The position numbers were made by a program, and so were the translations under genes. Under the pieces are notes generated by a model, which saw only the letters and a list, made by a program, of their open reading frames with translations, did no database searches and was not told the origin of the DNA. From NCBI GenBank assembly GCA_944386805.1, contig CALXCO010000022.1, positions 1-37,266 of the forward strand: 37,266 bases of DNA, read 5' to 3'. Origin of the DNA: an uncultured Clostridia bacterium. GTDB taxonomy: Bacteria > Bacillota > Clostridia > Oscillospirales > Ruminococcaceae. Below, piece by piece: positions 16,228 through 25,134 of this stretch; position 1 is the stretch's first letter; every line of letters begins with the position of its first letter.

Positions 16228-16271
16228 ATTTTCTCTTATCAATTGAGAAAATCAGCTGTTTGTGGTATGAT
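16228..16271 (+). promoter_or_regulatory. Promoter of the restriction-modification gene with an inverted repeat over the -35
   Basis: TTGAGA (16243-16248) and TATGAT (16266-16271) are 17 bp apart. A perfect 8-bp inverted repeat, ATTTTCTC (16228-16235) and GAGAAAAT (16245-16252) with 9 bases between, overlaps the -35. It could be an operator, but no dedicated C-protein gene is seen. Confidence 0.7.
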
Positions 16272-16306
16272 AGATTACAGAATCATCAATTTTGGGAGGC
16301 GACAGT

Positions 16307-19078
16307 ATGACCGATGCACAGCAGCGCGCAGCTGCAAAACACTTCGCGGAAGTCTGGAATGGAACTGGTTACGAAAAAGGCGACAGTCAAAAGTTTTGGT
16401 TACAACTACTTGAAGAAGTTTATGGTGTAGAACATCCTGCACAGTTTATTGAGTTTGAAGAACAGGTACTCCTTGATAACACCAGTTTTATTGATGGTTT
16501 TATCCCCGCCACACGGGTTTTAATCGAACAGAAAAGTCTGGATAAAGACCTGCGGAAAGCAATCCGTCAGTCAGACGGTTCTCTGTTGACCCCTTTCCAA
16601 CAGGCAAAACGCTATATAACAGAACTGCCTGTTTCAAAACATCCCCGTTGGGTTGTAACCTGTAATTTCAGTACTTTTTTTGTTTATGATATGGAACGTC
16701 CGAGCGGCGAACCTGAAATTATTAAACTGAAAGACCTGCCACAGGAGTATTACCGGCTGCAATTTCTGGTCGATACCGGAAGTGAACACATTAAAAAGGA
16801 AATGGAAGTTTCGATTGCCGCTGGTGAAATTGTCGGGCTGCTGTATGACGAATTTTTAAAGCAGTATATCGACCCTTCCAACGAAAACACGCTCAAAAGT
16901 CTGAATGTTTTATGTGTCCGGCTGGTTTTCTGTCTGTATGCGGAAGATGCCGGTATATTCGGACGGCATGGGATGTTTCATGATTATCTGGAAGAATTTG
17001 ATACTCGGCATATCCGAAAAGCGTTGATCGAGCTTTTTCAGGTACTGGACACAAAACCGGAAAACCGCGACCCATACCTTGAACCAAAACTGGCGGCTTT
17101 TCCGTATGTCAACGGTGGTCTTTTTGCCGATGAATCCATTGAAATTCCCCAGTTTACCGATGAAATACGGGATTTGATTTTAAATAAGGCAAGTTCCAAC
17201 TTCAACTGGGCAGAAATCAGCCCGACCATTTTCGGTGCAGTTTTTGAAAGTACCTTGAATCCGGAAACCAGACGTCAAGGTGGTATGCACTATACTTCCA
17301 TCGAAAATATCCATAAAGTTATTGATCCGCTGTTTCTGGATGATCTGAAAAAAGGATTTTCAGATATCTGCGAAATCCGTGTCGATAAAACAAGGGAACG
17401 CAAACTGAAAGAATTTCAGAAAAAACTTGCTGCTCTGACATTTCTTGACCCGGCCTGTGGTTCGGGAAATTTTCTGACAGAAACGTATCTTTCGCTGCGC
17501 CGTCTGGAAAATGACGTTCTCCGCATCCTGTCACAGGGACAGCTCACCTTCGGCGATGCAAACTATAACCCGATTCAGGTTTCCATTACCCAGTTCCACG
17601 GAATCGAAATCAACGATTTTGCAGTAACGGTCGCCAAAACTGCCCTTTGGATTGCAGAAAGCCAGATGATGAAAGAGACAGAAGAAATCGTCCGAATGCC
17701 ACTGGATTTCCTTCCGCTTAAAACCAACGCCAATATCGTCGAAGGCAACGCCCTTCGGATAGACTGGGAAACTGTTGTACCTAAAAATCAGTTGTCGTAT
17801 ATCATGGGAAATCCGCCGTTTGTCGGTGCTCGCCTTATGAGCAAAGAGCAAAAGAACGACTTACTTTCTGTTTTTGGAGAAAAATGGAAAAATGCCGGTA
17901 ACCTTGATTATGTTTCCTGCTGGTATAAAAAATCAGCTGATATGATGATTGAAACCACTATCCGTTCTGCTCTGGTATCAACGAATTCAGTAGCACAAGG
18001 AGAATCAGTTGCAAACCTTTGGAAACCGCTATTTGAATCCGGAGTACATATTGATTTTGCTCACCGTACTTTTCAATGGGACAGCGAAGCACAGATAAAA
18101 GCACATGTACATTGCGTTATTATTGGATTTAGTATAGCCTATAATAGCAAACCAAAAATTATTTTTTCTGCTAATAGACCTCAAATAGTAAATAATATAA
18201 ACGCCTATCTGTTGGATGCAGACAACATTTTTATCGAAAGTAGAAGCAAACCTATTTGCAGTGTGCCAGAAATAGGAATGGGCAACCAACCAATTGACGA
18301 TGGTAATTATTTATTTACCGCAGAAGAAAGGAACATTTTTATAAAAAAAGAACCACTTTCTCAGCCATATTTTCATCCTTGGTATGGAGCTCATGAATTT
18401 ATTAATCGTAATCCAAGATATTGCCTATGGCTGGGAGAATGCCCTCCTAACGAGTTACGAAAAATGCCCGAATGTATGAAAAGAGTAGAAGCAGTACGCA
18501 ATTTTCGACTTGCTAGTAAACGTGCTTCAACCCTAAAACTAGCGGACATACCCACTCGATTCCAAACAGAAAATATGCCATGCAATAATTATATTGTAAT
18601 TCCAGAAGTATCGTCACAACGTCGGCGATACATTCCTATAGGATTTATGACACCAAACATTTTTAGTAGTAATAAACTCCGACTTATGCCTAATGCAACA
18701 TTATATCATTTAGGAATTTTAACTTCTAATGTTCATATGGCATGGATGCGAACCACCTGTGGCAGATTAAAAAGTGATTATGACTATTCAATAAAGATTG
18801 TTTACAACAATTTTCCATGGCCTACGCCTACAGACGCTCAAAAAGCAAAAATTAAACAGACTGCACAGGCAATTCTGGATGCCCGTGCTCTTTATCCTGA
18901 TTCCAGCCTTGCTGACCTGTATGATGAGGTTACTATGCCGCCGGAACTGCGCAAAGCACACCAGAATAATGACCGTGCTGTTATGCAGGCTTACGGCATG
19001 TCCATCAAGGATACGACCGAAAGCAGCTGTGTTGCCCAGCTAATGAAAATGTATCAGGCACTGACACAAGGTAAATAA
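16307..19078 (+). CDS. MmeI-like single-chain type IIL/IIG restriction enzyme and DNA methyltransferase
   Basis: 923 aa from the ATG at 16307, 7 bases after GGGAGG. The order of parts matches the MmeI family: an N-terminal nuclease domain with D63 and E74-Q-K76, a helical spacer (about 150-350), an adenine methyltransferase with motif I DPACGSGNF (from D381) and motif IV N502-P-P-F, then a target-recognition domain (roughly 610-840) and a C-terminal helical part ending near residue 923. Such enzymes cut and methylate from one polypeptide. DNA for about 17,930-18,830 is far more AT-rich than the rest, pointing to exchange of the recognition domain. No partner R, M, S or control gene is adjacent. 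It sits between pheST and clpB as a one-gene insertion. Type IIL activity is likely from the family, not proven. Confidence 0.88.
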   Translation: MTDAQQRAAAKHFAEVWNGTGYEKGDSQKFWLQLLEEVYGVEHPAQFIEFEEQVLLDNTSFIDGFIPATRVLIEQKSLDKDLRKAIRQSDGSLLTPFQQAKRYITELPVSKHPRWVVTCNFSTFFVYDMERPSGEPEIIKLKDLPQEYYRLQFLVDTGSEHIKKEMEVSIAAGEIVGLLYDEFLKQYIDPSNENTLKSLNVLCVRLVFCLYAEDAGIFGRHGMFHDYLEEFDTRHIRKALIELFQVLDTKPENRDPYLEPKLAAFPYVNGGLFADESIEIPQFTDEIRDLILNKASSNFNWAEISPTIFGAVFESTLNPETRRQGGMHYTSIENIHKVIDPLFLDDLKKGFSDICEIRVDKTRERKLKEFQKKLAALTFLDPACGSGNFLTETYLSLRRLENDVLRILSQGQLTFGDANYNPIQVSITQFHGIEINDFAVTVAKTALWIAESQMMKETEEIVRMPLDFLPLKTNANIVEGNALRIDWETVVPKNQLSYIMGNPPFVGARLMSKEQKNDLLSVFGEKWKNAGNLDYVSCWYKKSADMMIETTIRSALVSTNSVAQGESVANLWKPLFESGVHIDFAHRTFQWDSEAQIKAHVHCVIIGFSIAYNSKPKIIFSANRPQIVNNINAYLLDADNIFIESRSKPICSVPEIGMGNQPIDDGNYLFTAEERNIFIKKEPLSQPYFHPWYGAHEFINRNPRYCLWLGECPPNELRKMPECMKRVEAVRNFRLASKRASTLKLADIPTRFQTENMPCNNYIVIPEVSSQRRRYIPIGFMTPNIFSSNKLRLMPNATLYHLGILTSNVHMAWMRTTCGRLKSDYDYSIKIVYNNFPWPTPTDAQKAKIKQTAQAILDARALYPDSSLADLYDEVTMPPELRKAHQNNDRAVMQAYGMSIKDTTESSCVAQLMKMYQALTQGK

Positions 19079-19088
19079 TTACGCAAAA

Positions 19089-19126
19089 CACCCCTGCGCA
19101 TGGCTTTTATACCATACGCAGGGGTG
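19089..19126. terminator. Terminator hairpin between the convergent RM and clpB genes
   Basis: A stem of CACCCCTGCG with CGCAGGGGTG, extended by ATGG/CCAT pairing, lies just after the restriction enzyme stop (19078). On the - strand it ends in GTTTTGCG, so it more clearly serves clpB, which ends at 19168; it can act for both genes. Confidence 0.75.
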
Positions 19127-19167
19127 CTGCGTTATATTAAAGGAAAGATTATCCGTTTATGACGCGA

Positions 19168-21786
19168 TTATTTTCCTTCGGGAAGCTGCTCGGTGACCGT
19201 CAGCTGTCCATTGTCTGCATCGACAATCAGTGTGCTGCCCTCGTGCACCTGTCCCGCAATAATCATCTTGCCGATCAGCGTCTCGACTTTACGCTGTAAG
19301 AACCGTTTCAGCGGTCTTGCACCATAAATCGGGTCGTATGCGCCGTCGATGACGTACTGCTTTGCATCCTCCGTCAGAACAACTTTCAGCTGCTTATCTT
19401 CCAGACGGCGGCAAAGGTCGGCGACCTGCAGGTCAATAATGCTCGAAATGTTCTCACGGGTCAGCGGTTTATAGAAGACAATCTCGTCCAGACGGTTCAG
19501 GAACTCCGGACGGAACGACCGTTTCAGCAGCTCCTCTACCTGGGATTTCGCGCTGTCGGTGATCTCGCCGGTGTTCTCGTCAATGCCCGAAAGCAGGATT
19601 TCCGAACCAAGGTTACTGGTCAGAATAATGATCGTGTTCTTGAAGTCGACCGTTCTGCCCTGCGAATCGGTGATGCGGCCGTCGTCCAGCACCTGCAGCA
19701 GAATGTTGAAGACGTCCGGGTGCGCCTTTTCGACCTCATCGAACAGAATGACCGAGTACGGATGCCGTCTGACTGCTTCGGTCAGCTGGCCGCCTTCCTC
19801 GTATCCGACGTATCCGGGAGGCGCTCCGATCAGACGCGATACGGCAAATTTCTCCATGTATTCGCTCATGTCGATACGAACCATGTTCTTCTCGTCGTCA
19901 AACAGCGTCTCTGCAAGCGTCTTCGCCAGCTCGGTCTTGCCGACGCCGGTCGGACCCAAGAACAGGAACGAACCAATCGGCCGGTTCGGATTCGCAATGC
20001 CTGCACGCGAACGGATGATCGCTTCGGTGACCTTCTGGACCGCTTCGTCCTGGCCGATGACACGTTTGTGCAGAATCTCGTCCAGGTGCAGCAGTTTCTC
20101 CCGCTCGCCTTCGACCAGACGCTGTACCGGAATACCGGTCCAGCGTTCGACAATACGGGCAATCTCGTCTTCGGTGACCTTGTTGCGCAGCAGCGAACTG
20201 GTCTTGCCCGATTCAACCTGCTGTTCCTCTTCTTCCAGCTGTTTCTTCAAGGCAGGAAGTTTGCCATATTTCAGCTCGGCAGCCTTGTTCAGGTCGTAAT
20301 CCCTCTCTGCACGTTCAATCTCGGCGCTAACCGCTTCGATCTCCTCACGCAGTTTGGCGACTCCGCCGATGGCATTCTTCTCGTTCTCCCATTTTGCCTT
20401 CATCTGGGCAAAACGGTCCTTCTCCTCCGCCAGCTCACGCCGCAGTTCGGTCAGCCGCTCCTGTGCACGGGAATCCTCTTCCTTGGCAAGTGCCGCTTCC
20501 TCGATTTGCAGCTGAATGATATGACGGGAAATCTCGTCCAGTTCGGTCGGCATCGAGTCCATCTCGGTACGAATCATCGCGCAGGCTTCATCAATCAGGT
20601 CGATCGCTTTATCCGGCAGGAACCGGTCGGTGATGTACCGGCTGGAAAGGGTAACTGCCGAAATAATCGCCTGGTCGGTGATCTTGACGCCGTGGAAGAC
20701 CTCATACCGTTCCTTCAGGCCACGCAGAATCGCAATCGCGTCCTCCTGCGACGGCTCTTCAACCATGACGGTCTGGAAACGACGTTCAAGCGCCGCATCC
20801 TTTTCGATATACTTGCGGTACTCGTCCAGGGTCGTTGCGCCAATGCAGTGCAGCTCACCACGGGCAAGCATCGGTTTCAGCAGGTTGCCGGCATCCATTG
20901 ACCCCTCAGTCTTACCGGCGCCGACAATCGTATGAATCTCATCGATGAACAGGATGATTCTGCCTTCGCTCTTCTTGACCTCGTTCAGAACCGCTTTCAG
21001 TCTTTCCTCAAACTCGCCGCGGTACTTCGCGCCTGCAATCAGTGCGCCCATATCCAGCGAGAAGATCGTCCGGTCACGCAGTGACTCCGGTACATCCCCG
21101 CGGACAATACGCTGTGCCAGTCCTTCGGCAATTGCCGTCTTACCGACGCCAGGTTCACCGATCAGAACCGGGTTGTTCTTGGTCTTACGGGACAGAATCC
21201 GGATGACGTTACGGATTTCGTTGTCACGTCCGATAACCGGGTCCAGTTTATTCGACCGTGCTTCCTCGACAAGGTCCTTGCCGTACTTCTTCAGTGCGTC
21301 GTAGGTCTCCTCCGGCGAATCACTGGTGACACGCTGGCTGCCGCGGACGGTCGAAAGTGCCTGCAAAAATGCTTCCTTGTTCAGGTTAAACGGCTTCCAG
21401 GCCTCTTTCAGCTCGCTGCCGGGATATTCCAGCAGTGCAAGGAACAGATGCTCGACCGAGACAAACTCGTCCTGCATCCGTGCCGCAGTCTTCTCCGCTT
21501 CGTTCAGCACGCGGTCGCAGTCACGGGAAACATATACCTTATCCGGTTCACGGCCGGGGCCGGTAACCTTCGGCAGTTTCTCAATCCCCGACTGTACTGC
21601 TCTCAGCAATGCGGCAGGCTGTATATTCATCTTGCTGACCAGCTGCGGAATCAATCCTTCTGAATCGGACAGCAGCGCATAGGCCAGATGCAGATTCTCA
21701 ATCTGCATGTTGTTATATTCAATTGCCATACTCTGGGCGTTCTTGATGGCTTCGAGTGATTTCTGGGTTAATTTCTGTGCATCCAC
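19168..21786 (-). CDS. clpB: ATP-dependent disaggregase ClpB
   Basis: 872 aa from a GTG at 21786, which gives the usual [13 protein letters not shown] opening and 9-base spacing to AAAGGA; the ATG three codons earlier directly abuts that site. Parts in order are the N domain (1 to about 145), the first AAA+ module with Walker A GEPGVGKT (about 205) and Walker [14 protein letters not shown], the coiled-coil middle domain (about 400-520) that marks ClpB, and the second AAA+ module with [13 protein letters not shown] and [11 protein letters not shown]. ClpB pulls proteins from aggregates together with DnaK in the cytosol. A perfect CIRCE element and a strong promoter precede the gene, so HrcA heat-shock control is expected. 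It is monocistronic. Confidence 0.97.
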   Translation of the reverse strand: MDAQKLTQKSLEAIKNAQSMAIEYNNMQIENLHLAYALLSDSEGLIPQLVSKMNIQPAALLRAVQSGIEKLPKVTGPGREPDKVYVSRDCDRVLNEAEKTAARMQDEFVSVEHLFLALLEYPGSELKEAWKPFNLNKEAFLQALSTVRGSQRVTSDSPEETYDALKKYGKDLVEEARSNKLDPVIGRDNEIRNVIRILSRKTKNNPVLIGEPGVGKTAIAEGLAQRIVRGDVPESLRDRTIFSLDMGALIAGAKYRGEFEERLKAVLNEVKKSEGRIILFIDEIHTIVGAGKTEGSMDAGNLLKPMLARGELHCIGATTLDEYRKYIEKDAALERRFQTVMVEEPSQEDAIAILRGLKERYEVFHGVKITDQAIISAVTLSSRYITDRFLPDKAIDLIDEACAMIRTEMDSMPTELDEISRHIIQLQIEEAALAKEEDSRAQERLTELRRELAEEKDRFAQMKAKWENEKNAIGGVAKLREEIEAVSAEIERAERDYDLNKAAELKYGKLPALKKQLEEEEQQVESGKTSSLLRNKVTEDEIARIVERWTGIPVQRLVEGEREKLLHLDEILHKRVIGQDEAVQKVTEAIIRSRAGIANPNRPIGSFLFLGPTGVGKTELAKTLAETLFDDEKNMVRIDMSEYMEKFAVSRLIGAPPGYVGYEEGGQLTEAVRRHPYSVILFDEVEKAHPDVFNILLQVLDDGRITDSQGRTVDFKNTIIILTSNLGSEILLSGIDENTGEITDSAKSQVEELLKRSFRPEFLNRLDEIVFYKPLTRENISSIIDLQVADLCRRLEDKQLKVVLTEDAKQYVIDGAYDPIYGARPLKRFLQRKVETLIGKMIIAGQVHEGSTLIVDADNGQLTVTEQLPEGK

Positions 21787-21919
21787 TGTGCTCATTCCTT
21801 TCTGTATCCAATCATCCAAAACATTCTCTGTGGATGTTCCGGATTACTATAAATTCAATCGTCTGTTCCTATACCTTTTCATTCCTTCTCCCCCTTATTG
21901 TTGAAGGCTGGTTTAGGTT

Positions 21920-21946
21920 TTAGCACTCTGTCTTCCTGAGTGCTAA
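21920..21946 (-). promoter_or_regulatory. CIRCE operator (HrcA binding site)
   Basis: TTAGCACTC, nine bases, then GAGTGCTAA: a perfect match to the CIRCE consensus. It begins 4 bases downstream of the clpB -10, where HrcA would block transcription. Confidence 0.95.
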
Positions 21947-21950
21947 TTTT

Positions 21951-21978
21951 ATTATACACCTTTTTCTACCTTTGTCAA
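21951..21978 (-). promoter_or_regulatory. Promoter of clpB
   Basis: On the - strand a consensus TTGACA (21973-21978) and TATAAT (21951-21956) are 16 bp apart, directly followed by CIRCE. Confidence 0.88.
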
Positions 21979-22093
21979 TAGGTTTTTTCAAATATTTTTT
22001 AGAAATTCCAAAATTTTTTCGTTTCATCAGTATTTCACCTTATCCATATCGAAAAGATTGCAATGCCATACGATATAAATATATTCAGAATGG

Positions 22094-22122
22094 TTCACAT
22101 TCTGTTCAAGATATGCTATACT
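22094..22122 (+). promoter_or_regulatory. Putative promoter of the chromate-transporter pair
   Basis: TTCACA (22094-22099) and TATACT (22117-22122) are 17 bp apart, about 70 bases before the first transporter start. Confidence 0.6.
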
Positions 22123-22194
22123 AATGAAGCAGCCGGAAAGACTCCGGCAGACTGTATCGGTCTACTTTATCAATCGAAAGGATGTTCCTGTCAG

Positions 22195-22761
22195 ATGAAA
22201 GAACTCGTCTACCTCTTTTTGCTGTTCGCCCGCATCGGCGGACTGACCTTCGGCGGCGGTTATGCGATGCTGCCGATCCTCCAGCGTGAGCTGGTCGACA
22301 ACCGGCACTGGGTCACCGAAGAAGAACTCGCCGATTATTATGCAATCGGTCAGTGCACCCCCGGTATCATCGCCGTCAACACCGCTACCTTCGTCGGTGC
22401 AAAGCGCAAGGGCATTATCGGCGGTATCGTCGCCACCATCGGCGTCGTCTTCCCGGCGATGATTATCATCAGCATCATCGCCGCTTTCCTGCAAAACTTC
22501 GCCGATTACCCGGTTGTCATTCACGCGTTTGCCGGCATCCGTGTCTGCGTCTGCGTGCTGATTCTCAACGCAATCATCAAGCTGTGGAAAAAAGCCGTCA
22601 TCGACCTGCCGACCCTGATTATCTTTCTCGTCGTGGCGCTCGGCTCGGTTTTCACCACCATTTCCCCCGTGATCTATGTCATCGGTGCTGCGGTCGCTGG
22701 CATCATTATCCAGAATATCCGCGCCAAATCTGCCGGTGCTGCTAAAGGAGGAAAAGACTGA
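22195..22761 (+). CDS. Chromate transporter family, first half-size subunit
   Basis: 188-aa membrane protein of the CHR family (half-size, one domain). It opens with LFLLFARIGGLTFGGGYAMLPIL and contains the family-type IGQCTPGIIAVNTATFVG stretch, then several hydrophobic segments. The ATG at 22195 follows GAAAGGA at 11-base spacing; earlier in-frame codons lie near or before the predicted promoter. Half-size CHR proteins occur as tandem pairs that form one transporter, and the partner gene starts in an ATGA overlap with this stop. Transport of chromate, or of a natural oxyanion such as sulfate, is inferred from the family; the true substrate in anaerobes is unknown. Confidence 0.88.
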   Translation: MKELVYLFLLFARIGGLTFGGGYAMLPILQRELVDNRHWVTEEELADYYAIGQCTPGIIAVNTATFVGAKRKGIIGGIVATIGVVFPAMIIISIIAAFLQNFADYPVVIHAFAGIRVCVCVLILNAIIKLWKKAVIDLPTLIIFLVVALGSVFTTISPVIYVIGAAVAGIIIQNIRAKSAGAAKGGKD

Positions 22762-23366
22762 TGATCTTTTTAAGACTGTTCTACGAATTCTTCAAGGCCG
22801 GACTGTTCGCCATCGGCGGTGGACTGGCCACCCTTCCCTTCCTGTCCAATATTGCCGATACCACCGGCTGGTTTACCCAGGCTGATCTCGCCAATATGGT
22901 CGCCATCTCTGAATCCACCCCCGGCCCGATCGGCGTCAACATGGCTTCCTACGTCGGCTTCACCACCGGTGGTACAACCGGTATCCCATTCGGCAACATC
23001 CTCGGCTGTCTTATCGCAACGCTGGGACTGATTACCCCTTCCATTATTATTATCCTGATTGTCTTCGGTCTGCTCCAGAAATTTAAGGAAAACAAGTATG
23101 TCAAGGCTGCGTTCTACTCCCTCCGTCCCGCTTCGACCGGTCTGATTGCGGCGGCTGGTCTGTCGGTCGTTGAGATTTCGCTGGTCAAGCTCAACCTGTT
23201 CTCGGAATACGGTCTGGGTGCGATCTTCGACTGGAAGGCAATCATCCTCGCGGTTATTCTGTTCCTGCTGATCAAATACCTGCCCAAGGTCAACAAAAAG
23301 CTGGACCTCCACCCCGCTTTCTACCTGCTGCTGTCGGCAATCGTCGGCATCGTCCTCAAATTTTAA
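22761..23366 (+). CDS. Chromate transporter family, second half-size subunit
   Basis: 201-aa partner of the preceding gene. It repeats the CHR fold, with FFKAGLFAIGGGLATLPFL at the N-terminus and SESTPGPIGVNMASYVG in the place of the conserved PGP loop, followed by hydrophobic helices. Its start overlaps the previous stop (ATGA), so the two are translationally coupled and probably form an antiparallel heterodimer. A GGAGG-like site (AAAGGAGGAAAAG) precedes the ATG. An intergenic repeat begins immediately after the stop codon. Confidence 0.88.
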   Translation: MIFLRLFYEFFKAGLFAIGGGLATLPFLSNIADTTGWFTQADLANMVAISESTPGPIGVNMASYVGFTTGGTTGIPFGNILGCLIATLGLITPSIIIILIVFGLLQKFKENKYVKAAFYSLRPASTGLIAAAGLSVVEISLVKLNLFSEYGLGAIFDWKAIILAVILFLLIKYLPKVNKKLDLHPAFYLLLSAIVGIVLKF

Positions 23367-23485
23367 GCGCAGCGCCTGCGCTCCCGTTCGATGGCGTGTC
23401 GCCATGGACTAGTTCGCGTTGATCGGCGGCGTGCCGACCGCCTCGGCTGTGATAGTAACAGCCTGTGTAAACGCGCCGGGCAGAT
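23367..23485 (+). repeat. Dispersed intergenic repeat, copy 1
   Basis: This non-coding segment starts right after the transporter stop. Its first 19 bases (23367-23385) match 18 of 19 bases of the reverse strand at 36995-37013. Further shared blocks in the same order include CGTGCCGAC and a GCGCC-ending string. Together with the copy at 36885-37020 it suggests a genome repeat family. The rest of the gap up to 23712 holds a terminator and the leader of the ROK gene. Confidence 0.65.
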
Positions 23486-23532
23486 TCTACAGAATCCTGA
23501 CTATTTAAAAACAAGCTCTTTTAAACAGCTGT

Positions 23533-23568
23533 GCGATGGCTGCCGTATAACGGCGGCCATCGCTTTTT
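23533..23568 (+). terminator. Terminator after the chromate-transporter unit
   Basis: GCGATGGC (23533-23540) pairs with GCCATCGC (23556-23563), the stem continuing inward through GCCGT/ACGGC, and is followed by TTTTT. Confidence 0.85.
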
Positions 23569-23712
23569 CTTCACATAATTTTCGTATAATCTTCAACTTC
23601 CCAACAGCCACGTTCACAGGGAATTAACTGAATTTGCAAAGTTTTGTGATATACTAAAACAATATAAAAAGTATCATACCACAATGTGTCATAAGGAAAG
23701 GAAAGAACGTCG

Positions 23713-24927
23713 ATGGATAGCTTAGGAATCAGCAAACTGGATCTGAAAAGACAAAACCGGATGCAGATTTTGCGCCTGCTGCGCAATAATGGGCCGATTT
23801 CACGCATCGACATCGCACATACCATCCATATTACCAAAGCCGCCGTTACCATTATCACCAATGAAATGATTCGCGAAGGTATCCTCGTCGAAATCGGCGA
23901 ACAGGCTCCCTCAGGTAAGGTCTCCAGAGGTCGGAAAAAAATCCTGCTGGATATTCATGCAACCTGGCGGCTGGTGCTGGGTATCTCGCTGCAGGGTGGA
24001 TGGGTCGATGTCGGGCTGTGTACGCTCAACGGCGCTATTGTCGAACACCACTCGGTCGCCATCCAGCCGGAAGCTACGATGGAACAACTGCTCGTTACCA
24101 TCCGCTCAATTTACGGCGACCTCGCTTACAAAAATGACCTCCGGCAGGATTCTCTGATTGGAGTCGGCGTTTCGGTCGACCCGGCGTATTTTGCGATGTG
24201 CGGTATAGAACCCGGAAAGGACGGGCAGAATAACTTCAGCGTGCTGGAAAAAGCCCTTCATCAGCTGTTTAACCTGCCGGCTGCGTTCGGTGAACTGACC
24301 GAGGCCATCTCAATCGCAGAAAGTGACTTCTGTCCCGGATGCCCCAGTGCACAGCATCAGGTCGTTCTGCAGATGGGCGGCAGCTTCGGCAGCTGTGTCA
24401 CCATCGGTCAGGAAAGTTACCGGGGTGCGCATGGGCACGCCTGCCGGTTTGAAAATCTGGCGCTGGGCGATACCCGTTCCACCGTCAAAAACGCCCTCTC
24501 CAAACAAACCATCGCCCGCCGCCTCAATGAGCTCCACATCCAGCAGCTCTCACCCGCCCTCGACTCCCAGAGCGCCGATAACCAGCTCCGGGCGGAATGG
24601 CTGTTCTGCCGCAGTGGATTTATCCCGGAAGACCCGGCCGTCCGACGATATTTTGATGAGATTCGGGCCGCATATGCCTCGATCTTCGAGACGGTGATCA
24701 CCATCCTTGACCCCGAAAAGGTCATTATCCACCCGGATGAATGCGTCCTGGAGGCACTTTCTCAGGCGATTGCTTCGGTCAATGCCCGTCTGGGACGGGA
24801 ACTGATCCGGCTGTCACGCTTCGACCAGACCAACTTCTTCCTCACCGGTGCAGCACTGGCGGTAAGGGAATGCTTCACCAATCGCGGCGGTGCTCTGCCG
24901 GAACTGACTGAAAAAGATGTACTGTAA
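23713..24927 (+). CDS. ROK-family transcriptional regulator with degenerate sugar/zinc motif
   Basis: 404-aa protein. The N-terminus (about 1-75) is a winged helix-turn-helix (RQNRMQILRLLRNNGPISRI, then a recognition helix in ITKAAVTIITNEMI). The rest has the ROK fold, starting LVLGISLQGGWVDVGL. The ROK zinc motif CxCGxxGC is absent; the corresponding segment reads GAHGHACRFENLALG. The Asp-Asn ligand-binding region is also not obvious. It is therefore a non-kinase ROK repressor that may have lost or changed its sugar ligand. The ATG at 23713 follows GGAAAG. It stands alone, and no sugar-use genes are nearby, so its targets are unknown. The atp promoter lies 50 bases downstream of its stop. 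Confidence 0.82.
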   Translation: MDSLGISKLDLKRQNRMQILRLLRNNGPISRIDIAHTIHITKAAVTIITNEMIREGILVEIGEQAPSGKVSRGRKKILLDIHATWRLVLGISLQGGWVDVGLCTLNGAIVEHHSVAIQPEATMEQLLVTIRSIYGDLAYKNDLRQDSLIGVGVSVDPAYFAMCGIEPGKDGQNNFSVLEKALHQLFNLPAAFGELTEAISIAESDFCPGCPSAQHQVVLQMGGSFGSCVTIGQESYRGAHGHACRFENLALGDTRSTVKNALSKQTIARRLNELHIQQLSPALDSQSADNQLRAEWLFCRSGFIPEDPAVRRYFDEIRAAYASIFETVITILDPEKVIIHPDECVLEALSQAIASVNARLGRELIRLSRFDQTNFFLTGAALAVRECFTNRGGALPELTEKDVL

Positions 24928-24976
24928 GTAAATGGAAATAGATACACTGTTTATTTGGATTTTTAACAAAATTTGA

Positions 24977-25005
24977 TTTACATTTCAAACAGATTGTGTT
25001 ATACT
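24977..25005 (+). promoter_or_regulatory. Promoter of the atp operon
   Basis: TTTACA (24977-24982) and TATACT (25000-25005) are 17 bp apart. The predicted start near 25012 gives a leader of about 120 bases before atpI. Confidence 0.75.
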
Positions 25006-25022
25006 GATATAAAATCTTTTTG

Positions 25023-25111
25023 AACAGCGTACTTTTAATTTCCCGTTGCACAAATTGATATAGAGCTGCGGTAACGAGACGAACGCTGTTTTCGTCTCGT
25101 TCTTGTTTTTT
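25023..25111 (+). promoter_or_regulatory. Terminator-bearing leader of the atp operon (possible attenuator)
   Basis: A hairpin with perfect 11-bp arms AACGAGACGAA (25073-25083) and TTCGTCTCGTT (25091-25101), then CTTGTTTTTT, has the form of an intrinsic terminator but lies between the atp promoter and the first gene. AACAGCGT at 25023-25030 is exactly complementary to ACGCTGTT (25083-25090), which is the loop of this hairpin plus one stem base. This would allow a pseudoknot or a competing fold. Alternatively the hairpin only terminates the ROK transcript. Confidence 0.6.
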
Positions 25112-25134
25112 ATCGGCCTTTTTGGAGGGGTTTC

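Noticed and set aside
23640-23660. Promoter for the ROK gene with -10 TATACT near 23653
   Set aside because: A -10-like TATACT is present, but no acceptable -35 at 16-18 bp spacing was found, so it is not listed as a feature.
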